Shown: one piece after another, positions 42,226 through 51,544 of the stretch
Position numbering within the stretch: the first letter of the stretch is position 1
How the letters are laid out: each line of letters starts with the position of its first letter
Source: Azoarcus sp. KH32C
Lineage (GTDB): Bacteria > Pseudomonadota > Gammaproteobacteria > Burkholderiales > Rhodocyclaceae
Assembly (NCBI RefSeq): GCF_000349945.1
Contig: NC_020516.1
Location: 4,216,001 to 4,280,000 of the forward strand
DNA: 64,000 nucleotides
Reading direction: 5' to 3'
Position numbers and translations under genes: made by a program
The notes under the pieces: model-generated
Seen by the model: only the letters and a program-made list of their open reading frames with translations
What the model was told of the DNA's origin: nothing
The model's database searches: none

Positions 42226-45200
42226 ATGACGCACCCCAACGAACTGGATCTGGGCCCGCTCACGTGGGTCAAGAACGAAATCGACCTCGCGCTCGCGCGG
42301 GCCGACGAATCACTCGAACTCGCGTCCGGCGCGCCCGATGCGCCGGCCCGCATCCAGTTTGCGCAAACCCACCTGCACCAGGTGCGCGGCGCCATCTCGA
42401 TCGTCGGGCTCGACGGACTCGCTCAGTTCGCGACCTCGCTCGATCTGTCGCTGGCGGCGGTCGCGCGCGGCGAACGCCCGGCCGACGAGGCGACGCTGAA
42501 GCTCGCCCGGCGGGCGCTGGCGACGATGGGGAACTACCTCGAAGAGCTCGTCCACGGCACCCCCGACCAGCCTCTGCGGCTGCTGCCGCTGTATCGCGAA
42601 ATCCACGCGATCCGCAGCGCCGACCCGGTGTCGCCCGCCGAGCTCTTCTTCCCCGACCTGTCGCAGCGCCCCCCCAGGCGGGAGATCGCGAGCAGCGACC
42701 TGCCCGAGGAGGCGCGCCAGAACCAGTTGCGTACGCTCCGTGCCCAGTTCCAGCGTGGACTGCTGCAGTGGCTGCGCGCGGCCGGCGACGCCGCCGGCCC
42801 GACGGCGATGCTCAACGCCGTCCAGGGGATGGAAGCGCTGCACACCGGCACGCCGATCATCAACTTCTGGTATGCCGCCGAAGGCTTCCTCGAAGCCCTC
42901 GCGAACGGCGACCTCCCGGCCCAGCCGGAAATCAAGAAGCTCGGCTCCCAGCTCGACGCGCAACTGAAACGCCTCGCCGATACGCCGGGCGCCGTTCCCG
43001 AGCGGCTGATCCGCGAACTGCTGTACTGGACCGCGCAGGCACCTGCCCGGAGTGCCCAGCAAAAGGCGGCGCGCACCACCTGGCATCTTGACGCCCTGAT
43101 TCCCGAGGCAGGCGCCTCCGTCAGCGCGACCCCGCTCGCGGCCCTGCTGAAGACCCTTCAGGGCGCGATGGTCGCAAGCAAGGAAGCCTGGGACGAGTTC
43201 TCCGAAGGCCATGCCGCAGCCCTGCCGCATTTCGAAACCCGCCTCGCCGACCTCATCGCCGAAGCCAGGCAACTCGGCCGCCCGGCCCTCGACCGCCTCC
43301 TTGCAGCCCTCGGCGACTTCGTCGGCTGGGTGCGCAAGGATCCGCTGCGTATCAACGACCAGATCGCGCTCGAAGTCGCCACGGCCCTGCTCCTGGCCGA
43401 CAGCGCGCTGCAGCGCGGCGCCCCCGATGCGGGATTCTCGACCCAGGCCGCCGACACCGCGAACCGCCTCGACGCGCTGATGCGCGGCGAGCAGGTCGCC
43501 GCGGCCGAATACTCGGCCACGGTCGAGACCGCGCGCCGCCAGCAGGAACGCGAAGCCCTCGGCCAGGTCTCGCGCGAGATCCTGTCGAGCCTCGCGCAGG
43601 TCGAGCAGATCCTCGACGACTATTTCCGCAACCAGGCGAAGCGCGCCCCGCTCGCCGGCCTCGCCAAGCCGCTGAAGCAGATCGAAGGCGCCCTGACGCT
43701 CGTCGGCGACGCCGAAGCGATCGCCTTGGTCCATGACGCGGCCGCGACGATCGCCCGCTTCGCCGAAACCGACGCCGCACCGCAACCGGGGCAGTTCGAA
43801 CGCCTCGCCCAGCGCCTGTCCGCACTCGGTTTCTACGTCGAAGCGCTGCAACGCGGCCCGGCGACCCTGCAACGCTTCCTCGCCCCGCTCGCGCCGCAAC
43901 CGGCCGTCACCGCCGAAGAAGCCCCCCCAATCACGATCGAAACCGCCCGGCCGGCCACACCGAGCGCGCCGCCGGCGCCCGTCGCCCTCGAACCCGCCCC
44001 GGCACCGGAAGCGATCACCCCGATCCAGGTCACGCCCGAGCCTGAAGCCCCCGTCGTCGCGCCTCTCGCATCCGCAGTCCCGACGCTCGAAGCGGCGCAG
44101 GAAGAACCGCTCGAAGCGGTCCCGCTCCTGGAGCCCGTCCCCGCACCGGCTCCGACGCCCACCCCGCCTGAACCCGCAAAGGTGGCGGACACCGGCGCCG
44201 CGGACGTCGACGCCGAACTGCTGGCGATCTTCATCGAAGAAGCCCACGAGGTCCTCGCCACCGTCGGCGAAGAGCTCGCGCTGCTGCGTACCGCCCCCGA
44301 CTCGATCGAACACCTGCGCTCCATCCGCCGCGGCTTCCACACGCTCAAGGGCAGCGGCCGCATGGTCGGCCTGCGTGATCTTGGCGAATCGGCCTGGGGC
44401 CTGGAGCAGACGCTCAACCGCTGGCTGCAGCTCGAGTGGCCACCGACCCCGGCCCTGCACCATCTCGTCGATGCCGCCCATCACGTCTTCGGCGACTGGG
44501 TGCACGCCCTCGAAGCCGGCGAACCTCACGCCCCCGACGTCTCGGCCCTGATGGCCGAAGCCGAACGGCTACGCAGCAGCGAAACAGCCGTCATTGAACC
44601 CGCAGCGATCACGATCGCTCCGGCCGCGGCTCCGGAGCCCGGCGAGGCAATTGCGGAAGCCGAAGCCCCTCTTGCGACCGAAGCCGAGCCGCTGGAATTC
44701 GCCGCGCTGGAACTCGGCGAAGGCGGCGAAATCCTCCCCTTCGCCGGCCCTGCCGTCGAAATCGTTCCGCCACTCGAAGAAGGCGCGGTCGAAGAGGTCC
44801 TTCCCGAAGCAGTTCCCGAGGAGATCGAGTTCGAAGCGGCCGCGCTCGACGAGTCGGTGCTCGAAGAACCCGCCTTCGAGGAAACCTCGCTCGACGACAA
44901 CTGGCTGAACGAAACCTCGCTCGAAGAAATCGGCCTGGAGGAAGCCGCCTCCGAAGCCCCGGAAGAAATCGTTCTGGAGGAAGCGTTTTCCCTTGAGGAT
45001 CTCGCACCGCTTGCGCCCGAGGCAACCGAACCCGCAGCCGAACCGCCCGCGGTCGCGACCGAAGCGGTGCAGGAGCCCCTCGGCGAGGCGCCCGAGTGGC
45101 TCGAAGATACCGATCTCAGCGGTCCGCCGCCGGCCGCATCGCTGTATGACGCGGCAACCATCGAAGCGCTGGACGAGCCGGAACTGGACCTCGAACCGGA

Positions 45201-48200
45201 GGAAATCTCGCTTGAGGCGCCCGTCTTCTCCGATTTGATCGAGACGCCCAGCGAGGAACCGCTGCTCGAGCCCGAAACCGGCGAACCGGTCATCGACCTC
45301 GCGTTCGAAGTGCCGGAAGAGGCACTCCTCGAAGAGCCGATGCCAGAAGAAGTCGCCGCGCCGGAAGTCCTGCCTGAGGAAGTCCTGCCTGAGGAAGTCC
45401 TGCCTGAGGAAGTCCTGCCGGAGGAAGCACTCGCCGAGGAGGCGCTGATCGAAGAAGCGCTGATCGAAGAACCTTTGGTGGAAGAGATCGCGGCAGCGGA
45501 TTTCCTGCCGGAAGAGCTGGTGACGGAAGAGACCGCTCTCGAAGAAGCACAGCCCGAGGAGGAGTTGCTCGAAGAACCGCTCGTCGAAGAACTCGGCGAG
45601 ACCGTGACGGCGCCGGAAGTCGAGGAAGCCGAAGCCGCACCGATCGAAGAAGCTGCACCCTTCCTCGTGGAACGCGATGTCGTCCGCGTCGGCGACAACG
45701 AAATCAGCCGCCCGCTGTTCGACCTCTATCTCGGTGAGGCCCGCCACCACCTGTCGGTCCTGCACAGCGAACTCGCGAGGATCGAGGCCAACCCGACCCT
45801 CGTACCGGGCGAGCCGCCGCTGCGTGCCGCGCACACGCTCGCCGGCATCTCCGGCACCACGCGCGTCATGAGCGTGCAGGTCCTCGCCCGTGCTCTCGAG
45901 CATGCGCTGGAACGCTTGCGCGACACTGCCCACGCACCGACGCCCGAGCAGGCCGCAGTCCTCAAGACCTCCAACGAGACGCTCGAGGCAATGCTCGCGC
46001 AGGTCGCCGCCCGCCTGATGCCGCTCGACATGCCCGAGCTGGTCGAACAGCTCGACGGTATCGGCCGTACCATTCCGCTCGAAGCCGAACCCGCGGTCAT
46101 CCCGGCTGCAGCGCCGGCCACGGCACCAAGCGCCGCCGCGGCGGCAGAAGCGCCCGCCGAAGCCCCCGCCGCGAAACCCGCCGTACGCGACGACCTCGAC
46201 GAACAGCTGCTGCCGATCTTCCTCGAAGAAGGCAACGAGCTCGTCGCCGAACTGCACGCCACGCTGCGCAACTGGAGCAGCGGCGCACCGGGCGACCATG
46301 CGAAGGCGAGCGCCCGCCTGCTGCATACGCTGAAGGGCAGCGCCCGCATGGCCGGCGCGATGACCCTGGGCGAACACGTCCACCAGCTCGAATCGCGTCT
46401 GGAGGCGGCACTCGCGGCCGGCCGCGAACCGGAAGCGCTGATCGACGAACTCGTCACCGGCCTCGACCAGGCCGAGCAGATGATCACGACGCTCGGCAGC
46501 GGCGGGGCAGCCCCGGCGGCCGAGGAGGCCGCTGCCGCGACGACGGCGACGGCGACCGCCGTCGAAGTGGAGCCCGCCGAAGCCGAAGCCGAAGCGAGCG
46601 GAGCGCTCGCAACGCTGCGCGTGCGTGCCGACACCGTCGACCGCTTCGTCAACGAGGCCGGCGAAATCGGCATCGCCCGGACCCGGATTGCCGGCGAACT
46701 GCGCACCCTGCGCCGCTCGCTGCTGGACCTCACCGAGAACGTCATCCGCCTGCGTAACCAGCTGCGGGAGGTCGAAATCCAGGCCGACATGCAGATGCAG
46801 TCCCGCATCGCGCACACCGGCTCGGCCGAGAGCGATTTCGACCCGCTCGAGATGGACCGCTACACGCGCCTGCAGGAACTGACGCGGATGATGGCCGAGA
46901 GCGTGGGCGACGTCACGACCGTTCAGCAGAGCCTCTTGCGCAACCTCGATGGGGCCGACATCGCGCTCAACAGCCAGGCCCGCCTGTCGCGCGACCTGCA
47001 GCAGGCGCTGATGCAGGTCCGCATGGTGCCCTTCGACAGCCTCGCGGACCGTCTCTACCGCGTCACCCGCCAGACCGCCAAGGACCTCGGCAAGCGCGCG
47101 AACCTCGACCTGCGCGGCGGCCGCATCGAAATCGACCGCAGCGTCCTGGAGCACATCACCGCCCCGCTCGAACACCTGCTGCGCAATGCCGTCGCGCACG
47201 GCATCGAGTCGCCCGAACAGCGCCAGGCCGCGGGCAAGCGCGACATCGGCCAGATCACGCTCGCCGTCAGCCAGGAAGGCAATGAAATCGCGATCAGCCT
47301 CTCCGACGACGGCAACGGCCTCGACTACGACAAGATCGCCGAACGCGCGCGCGCCAGCGGACTGCTCGCCCCGAACGAAGTCGCCGACGAACGCCGCCTG
47401 ACGAATCTGATCTTCCTGCCCGGCTTCTCGACCGCCGGCAACGTCTCGACGGTGTCGGGCCGCGGCGTCGGCATGGACGTCGTGAAGTCCGAGACGGCCG
47501 CGGTCGGCGGCCGCATCGACATCCGGGCGGCGCGCGGCAAAGGCACCGAGTTCCGCATCTATCTGCCGCTCACGCTCGCCGTGACGCAGGCGCTGCTGGT
47601 CGTCGCGGGCGGGCGCACCTACGCGATCCCGTCGAGCATGATCGCGCAGGTCATGGAGCTGAAGGCCGATGCGCTGGAAAGCCTGCGCGCAGCAGGTGGC
47701 ACGGAGTGGCAGGGCGAAGCCTTCAACTACCGCTACCTGCCGCGCCTGCTCGGCGACCACGCGAGCCAGCCCGTCGAACAGCGCTTCAACTGGGTGCTGC
47801 TGCTGCGCGCCGGCGCCCAGACGCTGGCGCTGCACGTCGATACGCTGCGCGGCAACCAGGAAATCGTCGTCAAGAACGCGGGGCCGCAACTCGCGCGCGT
47901 GGTCGGCATTTCGGGCGCCACGGTGCTCGGCGACGGCGAGATCGTGCTGATCCTCAACCCGGTGGCGCTCGCCAGCCGCGGGCTCGCCGAGCGCACTCCG
48001 ACGCAAGAGGCCCCTGCCGGCGAACTCGAAGCGCTCGAACCGCTGGAACCCGTCGCGCCCGCACCGGTCCAGCACCAGCCGACGATCATGGTCGTCGACG
48101 ACTCGCTGACGGTCCGCAAGATCACCGGCCGCCTGCTCGAACGCGAAGGCTATCGCGTCGTCACCGCGAAGGATGGCGTCGATGCGCTGGAGCACCTGCT

Positions 48201-48459
48201 CGAAACGGTGCCCGACGTGATCCTGTCGGACATCGAGATGCCGCGCATGGACGGCTTCGACCTGCTGCGCAACATCCGCGCCGACGACCGCCTGACCGCC
48301 GTGCCGGTGATCATGATCACCTCGCGACTCGCGGACAAGCACCGCCAGCTCGCGGAGAAGATCGGCGCGAACGAGTACCTCGGCAAGCCCTACGAGGAAT
48401 CCGAACTCCTCGGCCTGCTACGCAGCTACACTGAACGGCGCGCCGCCCCGCGGGACTGA
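42226..48459 (+). CDS. chpA: Giant hybrid chemotaxis kinase ChpA (PilL)
   Basis: 2077 residues. Multiple phosphotransfer modules are seen with candidate His at 51 (HQVRGAI), 705 (HTLKGSGRM), 1203 (HTLAGIS) and 1367 (HTLKGSARM). These are followed by the CheA dimerisation helices, an ATPase domain (Asn1654 in LLRNAVAHG; GRGVGMDVVK), a CheW-like domain and a C-terminal receiver (Asp2002 in SDIEMPRMDG). Between about 820 and 1150 lies a very acidic low-complexity linker rich in Glu, Pro, Leu and Ala, including tandem LPEEV repeats. It is the central kinase of the Pil-Chp twitching system. The Pseudomonas homologue has more phosphotransfer sites. Confidence 0.94.
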   Translation: MTHPNELDLGPLTWVKNEIDLALARADESLELASGAPDAPARIQFAQTHLHQVRGAISIVGLDGLAQFATSLDLSLAAVARGERPADEATLKLARRALATMGNYLEELVHGTPDQPLRLLPLYREIHAIRSADPVSPAELFFPDLSQRPPRREIASSDLPEEARQNQLRTLRAQFQRGLLQWLRAAGDAAGPTAMLNAVQGMEALHTGTPIINFWYAAEGFLEALANGDLPAQPEIKKLGSQLDAQLKRLADTPGAVPERLIRELLYWTAQAPARSAQQKAARTTWHLDALIPEAGASVSATPLAALLKTLQGAMVASKEAWDEFSEGHAAALPHFETRLADLIAEARQLGRPALDRLLAALGDFVGWVRKDPLRINDQIALEVATALLLADSALQRGAPDAGFSTQAADTANRLDALMRGEQVAAAEYSATVETARRQQEREALGQVSREILSSLAQVEQILDDYFRNQAKRAPLAGLAKPLKQIEGALTLVGDAEAIALVHDAAATIARFAETDAAPQPGQFERLAQRLSALGFYVEALQRGPATLQRFLAPLAPQPAVTAEEAPPITIETARPATPSAPPAPVALEPAPAPEAITPIQVTPEPEAPVVAPLASAVPTLEAAQEEPLEAVPLLEPVPAPAPTPTPPEPAKVADTGAADVDAELLAIFIEEAHEVLATVGEELALLRTAPDSIEHLRSIRRGFHTLKGSGRMVGLRDLGESAWGLEQTLNRWLQLEWPPTPALHHLVDAAHHVFGDWVHALEAGEPHAPDVSALMAEAERLRSSETAVIEPAAITIAPAAAPEPGEAIAEAEAPLATEAEPLEFAALELGEGGEILPFAGPAVEIVPPLEEGAVEEVLPEAVPEEIEFEAAALDESVLEEPAFEETSLDDNWLNETSLEEIGLEEAASEAPEEIVLEEAFSLEDLAPLAPEATEPAAEPPAVATEAVQEPLGEAPEWLEDTDLSGPPPAASLYDAATIEALDEPELDLEPEEISLEAPVFSDLIETPSEEPLLEPETGEPVIDLAFEVPEEALLEEPMPEEVAAPEVLPEEVLPEEVLPEEVLPEEALAEEALIEEALIEEPLVEEIAAADFLPEELVTEETALEEAQPEEELLEEPLVEELGETVTAPEVEEAEAAPIEEAAPFLVERDVVRVGDNEISRPLFDLYLGEARHHLSVLHSELARIEANPTLVPGEPPLRAAHTLAGISGTTRVMSVQVLARALEHALERLRDTAHAPTPEQAAVLKTSNETLEAMLAQVAARLMPLDMPELVEQLDGIGRTIPLEAEPAVIPAAAPATAPSAAAAAEAPAEAPAAKPAVRDDLDEQLLPIFLEEGNELVAELHATLRNWSSGAPGDHAKASARLLHTLKGSARMAGAMTLGEHVHQLESRLEAALAAGREPEALIDELVTGLDQAEQMITTLGSGGAAPAAEEAAAATTATATAVEVEPAEAEAEASGALATLRVRADTVDRFVNEAGEIGIARTRIAGELRTLRRSLLDLTENVIRLRNQLREVEIQADMQMQSRIAHTGSAESDFDPLEMDRYTRLQELTRMMAESVGDVTTVQQSLLRNLDGADIALNSQARLSRDLQQALMQVRMVPFDSLADRLYRVTRQTAKDLGKRANLDLRGGRIEIDRSVLEHITAPLEHLLRNAVAHGIESPEQRQAAGKRDIGQITLAVSQEGNEIAISLSDDGNGLDYDKIAERARASGLLAPNEVADERRLTNLIFLPGFSTAGNVSTVSGRGVGMDVVKSETAAVGGRIDIRAARGKGTEFRIYLPLTLAVTQALLVVAGGRTYAIPSSMIAQVMELKADALESLRAAGGTEWQGEAFNYRYLPRLLGDHASQPVEQRFNWVLLLRAGAQTLALHVDTLRGNQEIVVKNAGPQLARVVGISGATVLGDGEIVLILNPVALASRGLAERTPTQEAPAGELEALEPLEPVAPAPVQHQPTIMVVDDSLTVRKITGRLLEREGYRVVTAKDGVDALEHLLETVPDVILSDIEMPRMDGFDLLRNIRADDRLTAVPVIMITSRLADKHRQLAEKIGANEYLGKPYEESELLGLLRSYTERRAAPRD
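45367..45426 (+). repeat. 15-base tandem repeat inside chpA
   Basis: Four head-to-tail copies of GTCCTGCCTGAGGAA (the last with one change), coding for Val-Leu-Pro-Glu-Glu units in the acidic linker. Degenerate copies continue downstream. Slippage here could change linker length without a frameshift. Confidence 0.9.
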
Positions 48460-48468
48460 CGCCGCGCT

Positions 48469-48501
48469 CGCCGTCGTAGGGCTCAGCCCCGTACGACGGC
48501 G
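48469..48501. terminator. Hairpin between convergent chpA and phrB
   Basis: Arms CGCCGTCGTA and TACGACGGCG (perfect, ten pairs) enclose an inner GGGC/GCCC pair. It overlaps the last codons of the photolyase gene. There is no T run on either strand, so terminator function is only likely. Confidence 0.45.
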
Positions 48502-49925
48502 AAGCGCTGCAGCGTGCGTTCGCGCGCCTGTGCGTGATCGACGACCGGAGCCGGGTAATCGCGACCGATGCGGACCCCGCACGCCGCCTGCTCAGCCTCC
48601 GGCATCTTCCAAGGCGCATGGATGTAGCGCGACGCCACCCGCGCCAGCTCGGGCACGTAGCGGCGGATGAAGGCGCCGTCCGGGTCAAAGCGCTCAGATT
48701 GCGTCACGGGGTTGAAGATGCGGAAATACGGCTGGGCATCGCAGCCCGTCGAGGCCGCCCACTGCCATCCGCCATTGTTCGCCGCCAGGTCGTAATCGTT
48801 CAGCTGCGCCGCGAAGTAACGCTCGCCGCGTCGCCAATCGATCCCGAGATCCTTGGTCAGGAAAGACGCAGCCACCATTCGCAAGCGGTTGTGCATGTAG
48901 CCCGTGCCATTGAGCTGCCGCATCGCCGCGTCGACCAAGGGATAGCCGGTGCGCCCCTCGCACCACGCCGCAAAGAGTTCGGGCGCATCGTCCCACACGA
49001 TACGGTCGTACTCGGGGCGGAAACACGCGTCGACGACCCGCGGGTGGTGGTACAGGATCATCTGGTAGAACTCCCGCCAGATGAGTTCCGACAGCCAGGT
49101 TTGCGCCCCCGCCGATCCTTCCGTCCACGCAAGGCTCGCAAGCTCACGGATCGACAGCGTGCCGAAACGCAGATGAGTCGAGAGGTAGGACACGCCCTTG
49201 CGCGAAGGATAATCGCGCGCCTCGGCATAGTCCCCGATGCGGCGGACGAAATCCCCGAGCAAGGCCCGCCCGCCGGACATCCCCGCCGGGAGGCGCAATT
49301 GGCCCAGATTGGTCGGAAGGAAGCCAATCTCGGCCAATTCAGGAATGCGCTCCCCATCCGCCTTCGGCGCCAAGCCCGCTGCAGCCTCGGCGATCGGAAA
49401 AGCCTCCATCCGCGCGCTGTCGAATCGGGCGAGCCACGCATTCTTGTAGGGCGTGAAGACGCTGTACGGTGCTCCGGCCTGCGTCAGGAGCTCGTCGCGC
49501 TCGAAAATCACCTGATCACGAAAATCCTCGAACGCGATCCCGGCTTCGACGAGCCGCTGCGCCACACGACGATCACGCGCAATCGCCGCCGGCTCGTAGT
49601 CCCGGTTCGCGAACACGGCCGCCACACCCAATTCGCTCGCCAGCTGCGGCACCGCCTCGTCGGCCCGCGCGTGCCGCACGATCAGCCCAGCCCCCGCTCC
49701 GCCCGCCTGCCGCGACAGGCGGTCGAGCTCGGCGTCGAGCTCCCGAATGCTGCGCCAGATGAATTCGATGCGACGATCCTCGCGCCGGGGCAAGGCATCG
49801 AGGATCTCGCGGTCGAACACGAACACGCAATGCACCCGCGCAAAACGCCGCAGCGCGTGATGCAGTGCCGCGTGATCGAAACAGCGCAAATCTCTCCGGA
49901 ACCAAACCAGCGCAGCGGCATCCAT
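48483..49925 (-). CDS. phrB: Deoxyribodipyrimidine photolyase (CPD photolyase class I)
   Basis: 480 residues. The N-terminal antenna-chromophore domain starts ALVWFRRDLR; the C-terminal FAD domain has GVSYLSTHLRFGTLS, the WREFYQ segment, GYPLVDAAMRQL and NDYDLAANNGGWQWAASTG. It repairs UV-induced cyclobutane dimers using blue light. The start at 49925 (MDAAALVWFRRD) is chosen because photolyases begin just before this motif. It is alone on the minus strand, between chpA and the pyr unit. Confidence 0.95.
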   Translation of the reverse strand: MDAAALVWFRRDLRCFDHAALHHALRRFARVHCVFVFDREILDALPRREDRRIEFIWRSIRELDAELDRLSRQAGGAGAGLIVRHARADEAVPQLASELGVAAVFANRDYEPAAIARDRRVAQRLVEAGIAFEDFRDQVIFERDELLTQAGAPYSVFTPYKNAWLARFDSARMEAFPIAEAAAGLAPKADGERIPELAEIGFLPTNLGQLRLPAGMSGGRALLGDFVRRIGDYAEARDYPSRKGVSYLSTHLRFGTLSIRELASLAWTEGSAGAQTWLSELIWREFYQMILYHHPRVVDACFRPEYDRIVWDDAPELFAAWCEGRTGYPLVDAAMRQLNGTGYMHNRLRMVAASFLTKDLGIDWRRGERYFAAQLNDYDLAANNGGWQWAASTGCDAQPYFRIFNPVTQSERFDPDGAFIRRYVPELARVASRYIHAPWKMPEAEQAACGVRIGRDYPAPVVDHAQARERTLQRFAVVRG

Positions 49926-50024
49926 CGTCAAACTCGGACTCCAATCCAACACAAGACCAACCCGTCGCGGGCCGATCGCACACGTTACTGCTCATCGTGG
50001 CACGCGAGAGGCTAAAATGCAGCC

Positions 50025-50591
50025 ATGAGCGCCATTACGTCGAACTTCACGCATCATTTCCTGATCGCCATGCCCAGCATGACCGATCCCAATTTCACGC
50101 GCACGCTCACCTACATCGCCGAGCACAACGACCAGGGCGCGTTGGGGATCATCGTCAACCGGCCGATCGACATGACGCTCGGAGCGCTGTTCGAGCGCGT
50201 CGATCTCACGATGGAAGTCGACGGCTTCTCCGAACAACCGGTGTATTTCGGCGGCCCGGTCCAGACCGACCGCGGCTTCGTGCTGCACCGCCCGGCCGGC
50301 GAATGGCACTCCACGCTCAACGTGATGGACGAAGCCGGCCTGACGAGTTCGCGCGACATCCTGCAGGCGATCGGCAGTCGCGGCGAACCGGCCGAAGTCC
50401 TCGTCAGCCTCGGATACTCCGGCTGGGCCGCCGGGCAGCTCGAACAGGAACTCGCCGAGAACGCCTGGCTCACAGTGCCGGCCGACCTCTCGATCGTATT
50501 CGGCCTGCCGCCCGAAGAACGGCTCGCCGCGGCCATGCAAAGACTCGGCATCGATTTCGCGAACCTCAGCGAGTCGGCGGGGCATGCCTGA
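50025..50591 (+). CDS. YqgE/AlgH family protein (DUF179)
   Basis: 188 residues with the DUF179 hallmarks: FLIAMPSMTDPNFTRTLTYI at the N-terminus, GALGIIVNRP and YFGGPVQTDRGFVLH. Its biochemical function is not established; it is almost always adjacent to ruvX/yqgF, as here. First gene of yqgE-ruvX-pyrR-pyrB-pyrC', overlapping ruvX by eight bases. The ribosome binding site is weak (GAGAGG, 13 bases upstream). Confidence 0.93.
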   Translation: MSAITSNFTHHFLIAMPSMTDPNFTRTLTYIAEHNDQGALGIIVNRPIDMTLGALFERVDLTMEVDGFSEQPVYFGGPVQTDRGFVLHRPAGEWHSTLNVMDEAGLTSSRDILQAIGSRGEPAEVLVSLGYSGWAAGQLEQELAENAWLTVPADLSIVFGLPPEERLAAAMQRLGIDFANLSESAGHA

Positions 50592-51057
50592 GGCAGCCGC
50601 CGCCACATCCGCCGCCCTGCCCGCCCGCGGCACCCTGCTCGGCTTCGATTTCGGACTCGCCCGCGTCGGCGTGGCCGTCGGCGAACTCGAAACCGGCCAG
50701 GCCAGCGCGCTCGTCACGATCAGCGGCGAAGCCAACGCGCCGCGCTTCGCCGCCATCGAAAAGCTCCTCGCCGAATGGCACCCCGTCGCCCTGGTCGTCG
50801 GCATTCCCAGCCACCTCGACGGCACGCCGCACGAGATGACCGCCCGCTGCCGCCGCTTCGCCAACCAGCTGCACGGGCGCTACGGCCTGCCCGTCCTGGA
50901 ATGCGACGAACGCCTGAGCTCCGCAGAGGCTGAACGCTCGCTGGCCGGCGCCGGGCGCAAGCGCTGGCAAGACCGCAAGCCCCTACTCGACGCCGTCGCG
51001 GCACAGATCATCCTGCAACACTTCCTGGACGCCACCCGAAATGATGCACAACCTTGA
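50584..51057 (+). CDS. ruvX: RuvX/YqgF family putative Holliday junction resolvase
   Basis: 157 residues of the RNase-H-like YqgF fold: LLGFDFGLARVGVAVG near the N-terminus with the first catalytic Asp, VVGIPSHLDGTPHEMT, DERLSSAEAE and a C-terminal LLDAVAAQIIL with the last Asp. The family is implicated in 16S rRNA 5'-end processing and, by fold, junction cleavage. It overlaps both yqgE and pyrR. Confidence 0.93.
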   Translation: MPEAAAATSAALPARGTLLGFDFGLARVGVAVGELETGQASALVTISGEANAPRFAAIEKLLAEWHPVALVVGIPSHLDGTPHEMTARCRRFANQLHGRYGLPVLECDERLSSAEAERSLAGAGRKRWQDRKPLLDAVAAQIILQHFLDATRNDAQP

Positions 51058-51544
51058 CGCAGAAGCGCTCTGCCAGACGCTCATCGAGCAGATGCGGCCG
51101 CATGTCCGCCCCGACACCGCCCTCGTCGGCATTCATACCGGCGGCGTGTGGCTCGCGAAACGCCTCGCCGAGGCGCTAGGCGTGACGCAGCAGCCGGGCT
51201 CGATCGACGTCTCCTTCTACCGCGACGACTTCGGCTCGCGCGGCCTGCACCCGCAGCCCAAGCGCACCGAGATCCCCTTCGACGTCGAAGGCGCCCACGT
51301 CATCATCGTCGACGACGTCCTCTACACCGGCCGCACGACGCGCGCCGCCATCAACGAACTGTTCGACTTCGGCCGCCCGGGCCGCGTCGACCTCGCGGTG
51401 CTGATCGACCGCGGCGGCCGCGAGCTGCCGATCGCGCCGAAGTACTGCGCCCTCACCCTGCCCGCCCCCCTGCCGGCCAACCAGCGGCTCGAACTCGAAG
51501 CCGACGCCGCCGGCGCGCTCACCCTGAGGCTGATCGATGCATAA
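51041..51544 (+). CDS. pyrR: PyrR family uracil phosphoribosyltransferase / regulator
   Basis: 167 residues with the PRPP-binding motif VIIVDDVLYTGRT and IGIHTGG-like N-terminal segment (VGIHTGGVWLAKRL). In Bacillus PyrR binds pyr mRNA to control attenuation; in proteobacteria its role is less clear. No attenuator is visible between pyrR and pyrB, which overlap by eight bases. Two ATG codons (51041, 51044) are possible. Confidence 0.9.
   Translation: MMHNLDAEALCQTLIEQMRPHVRPDTALVGIHTGGVWLAKRLAEALGVTQQPGSIDVSFYRDDFGSRGLHPQPKRTEIPFDVEGAHVIIVDDVLYTGRTTRAAINELFDFGRPGRVDLAVLIDRGGRELPIAPKYCALTLPAPLPANQRLELEADAAGALTLRLIDA

Noticed and set aside
45367..45441. Short direct repeats that might suggest a CRISPR array
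   Set aside because: Units are contiguous without spacers, are in frame with chpA and encode its linker.
44569..48342. A 1257-codon open frame on the minus strand opposite chpA
   Set aside because: GC-rich codon usage in chpA keeps the opposite frame open; the translation is low-complexity, without any domain, and follows the codon periodicity of chpA.
50013..50025. TAAAAT just before yqgE as the -10 of a leaderless transcript
   Set aside because: There is no acceptable -35 at the right distance, and a weak ribosome binding site is present, so the case is too thin.
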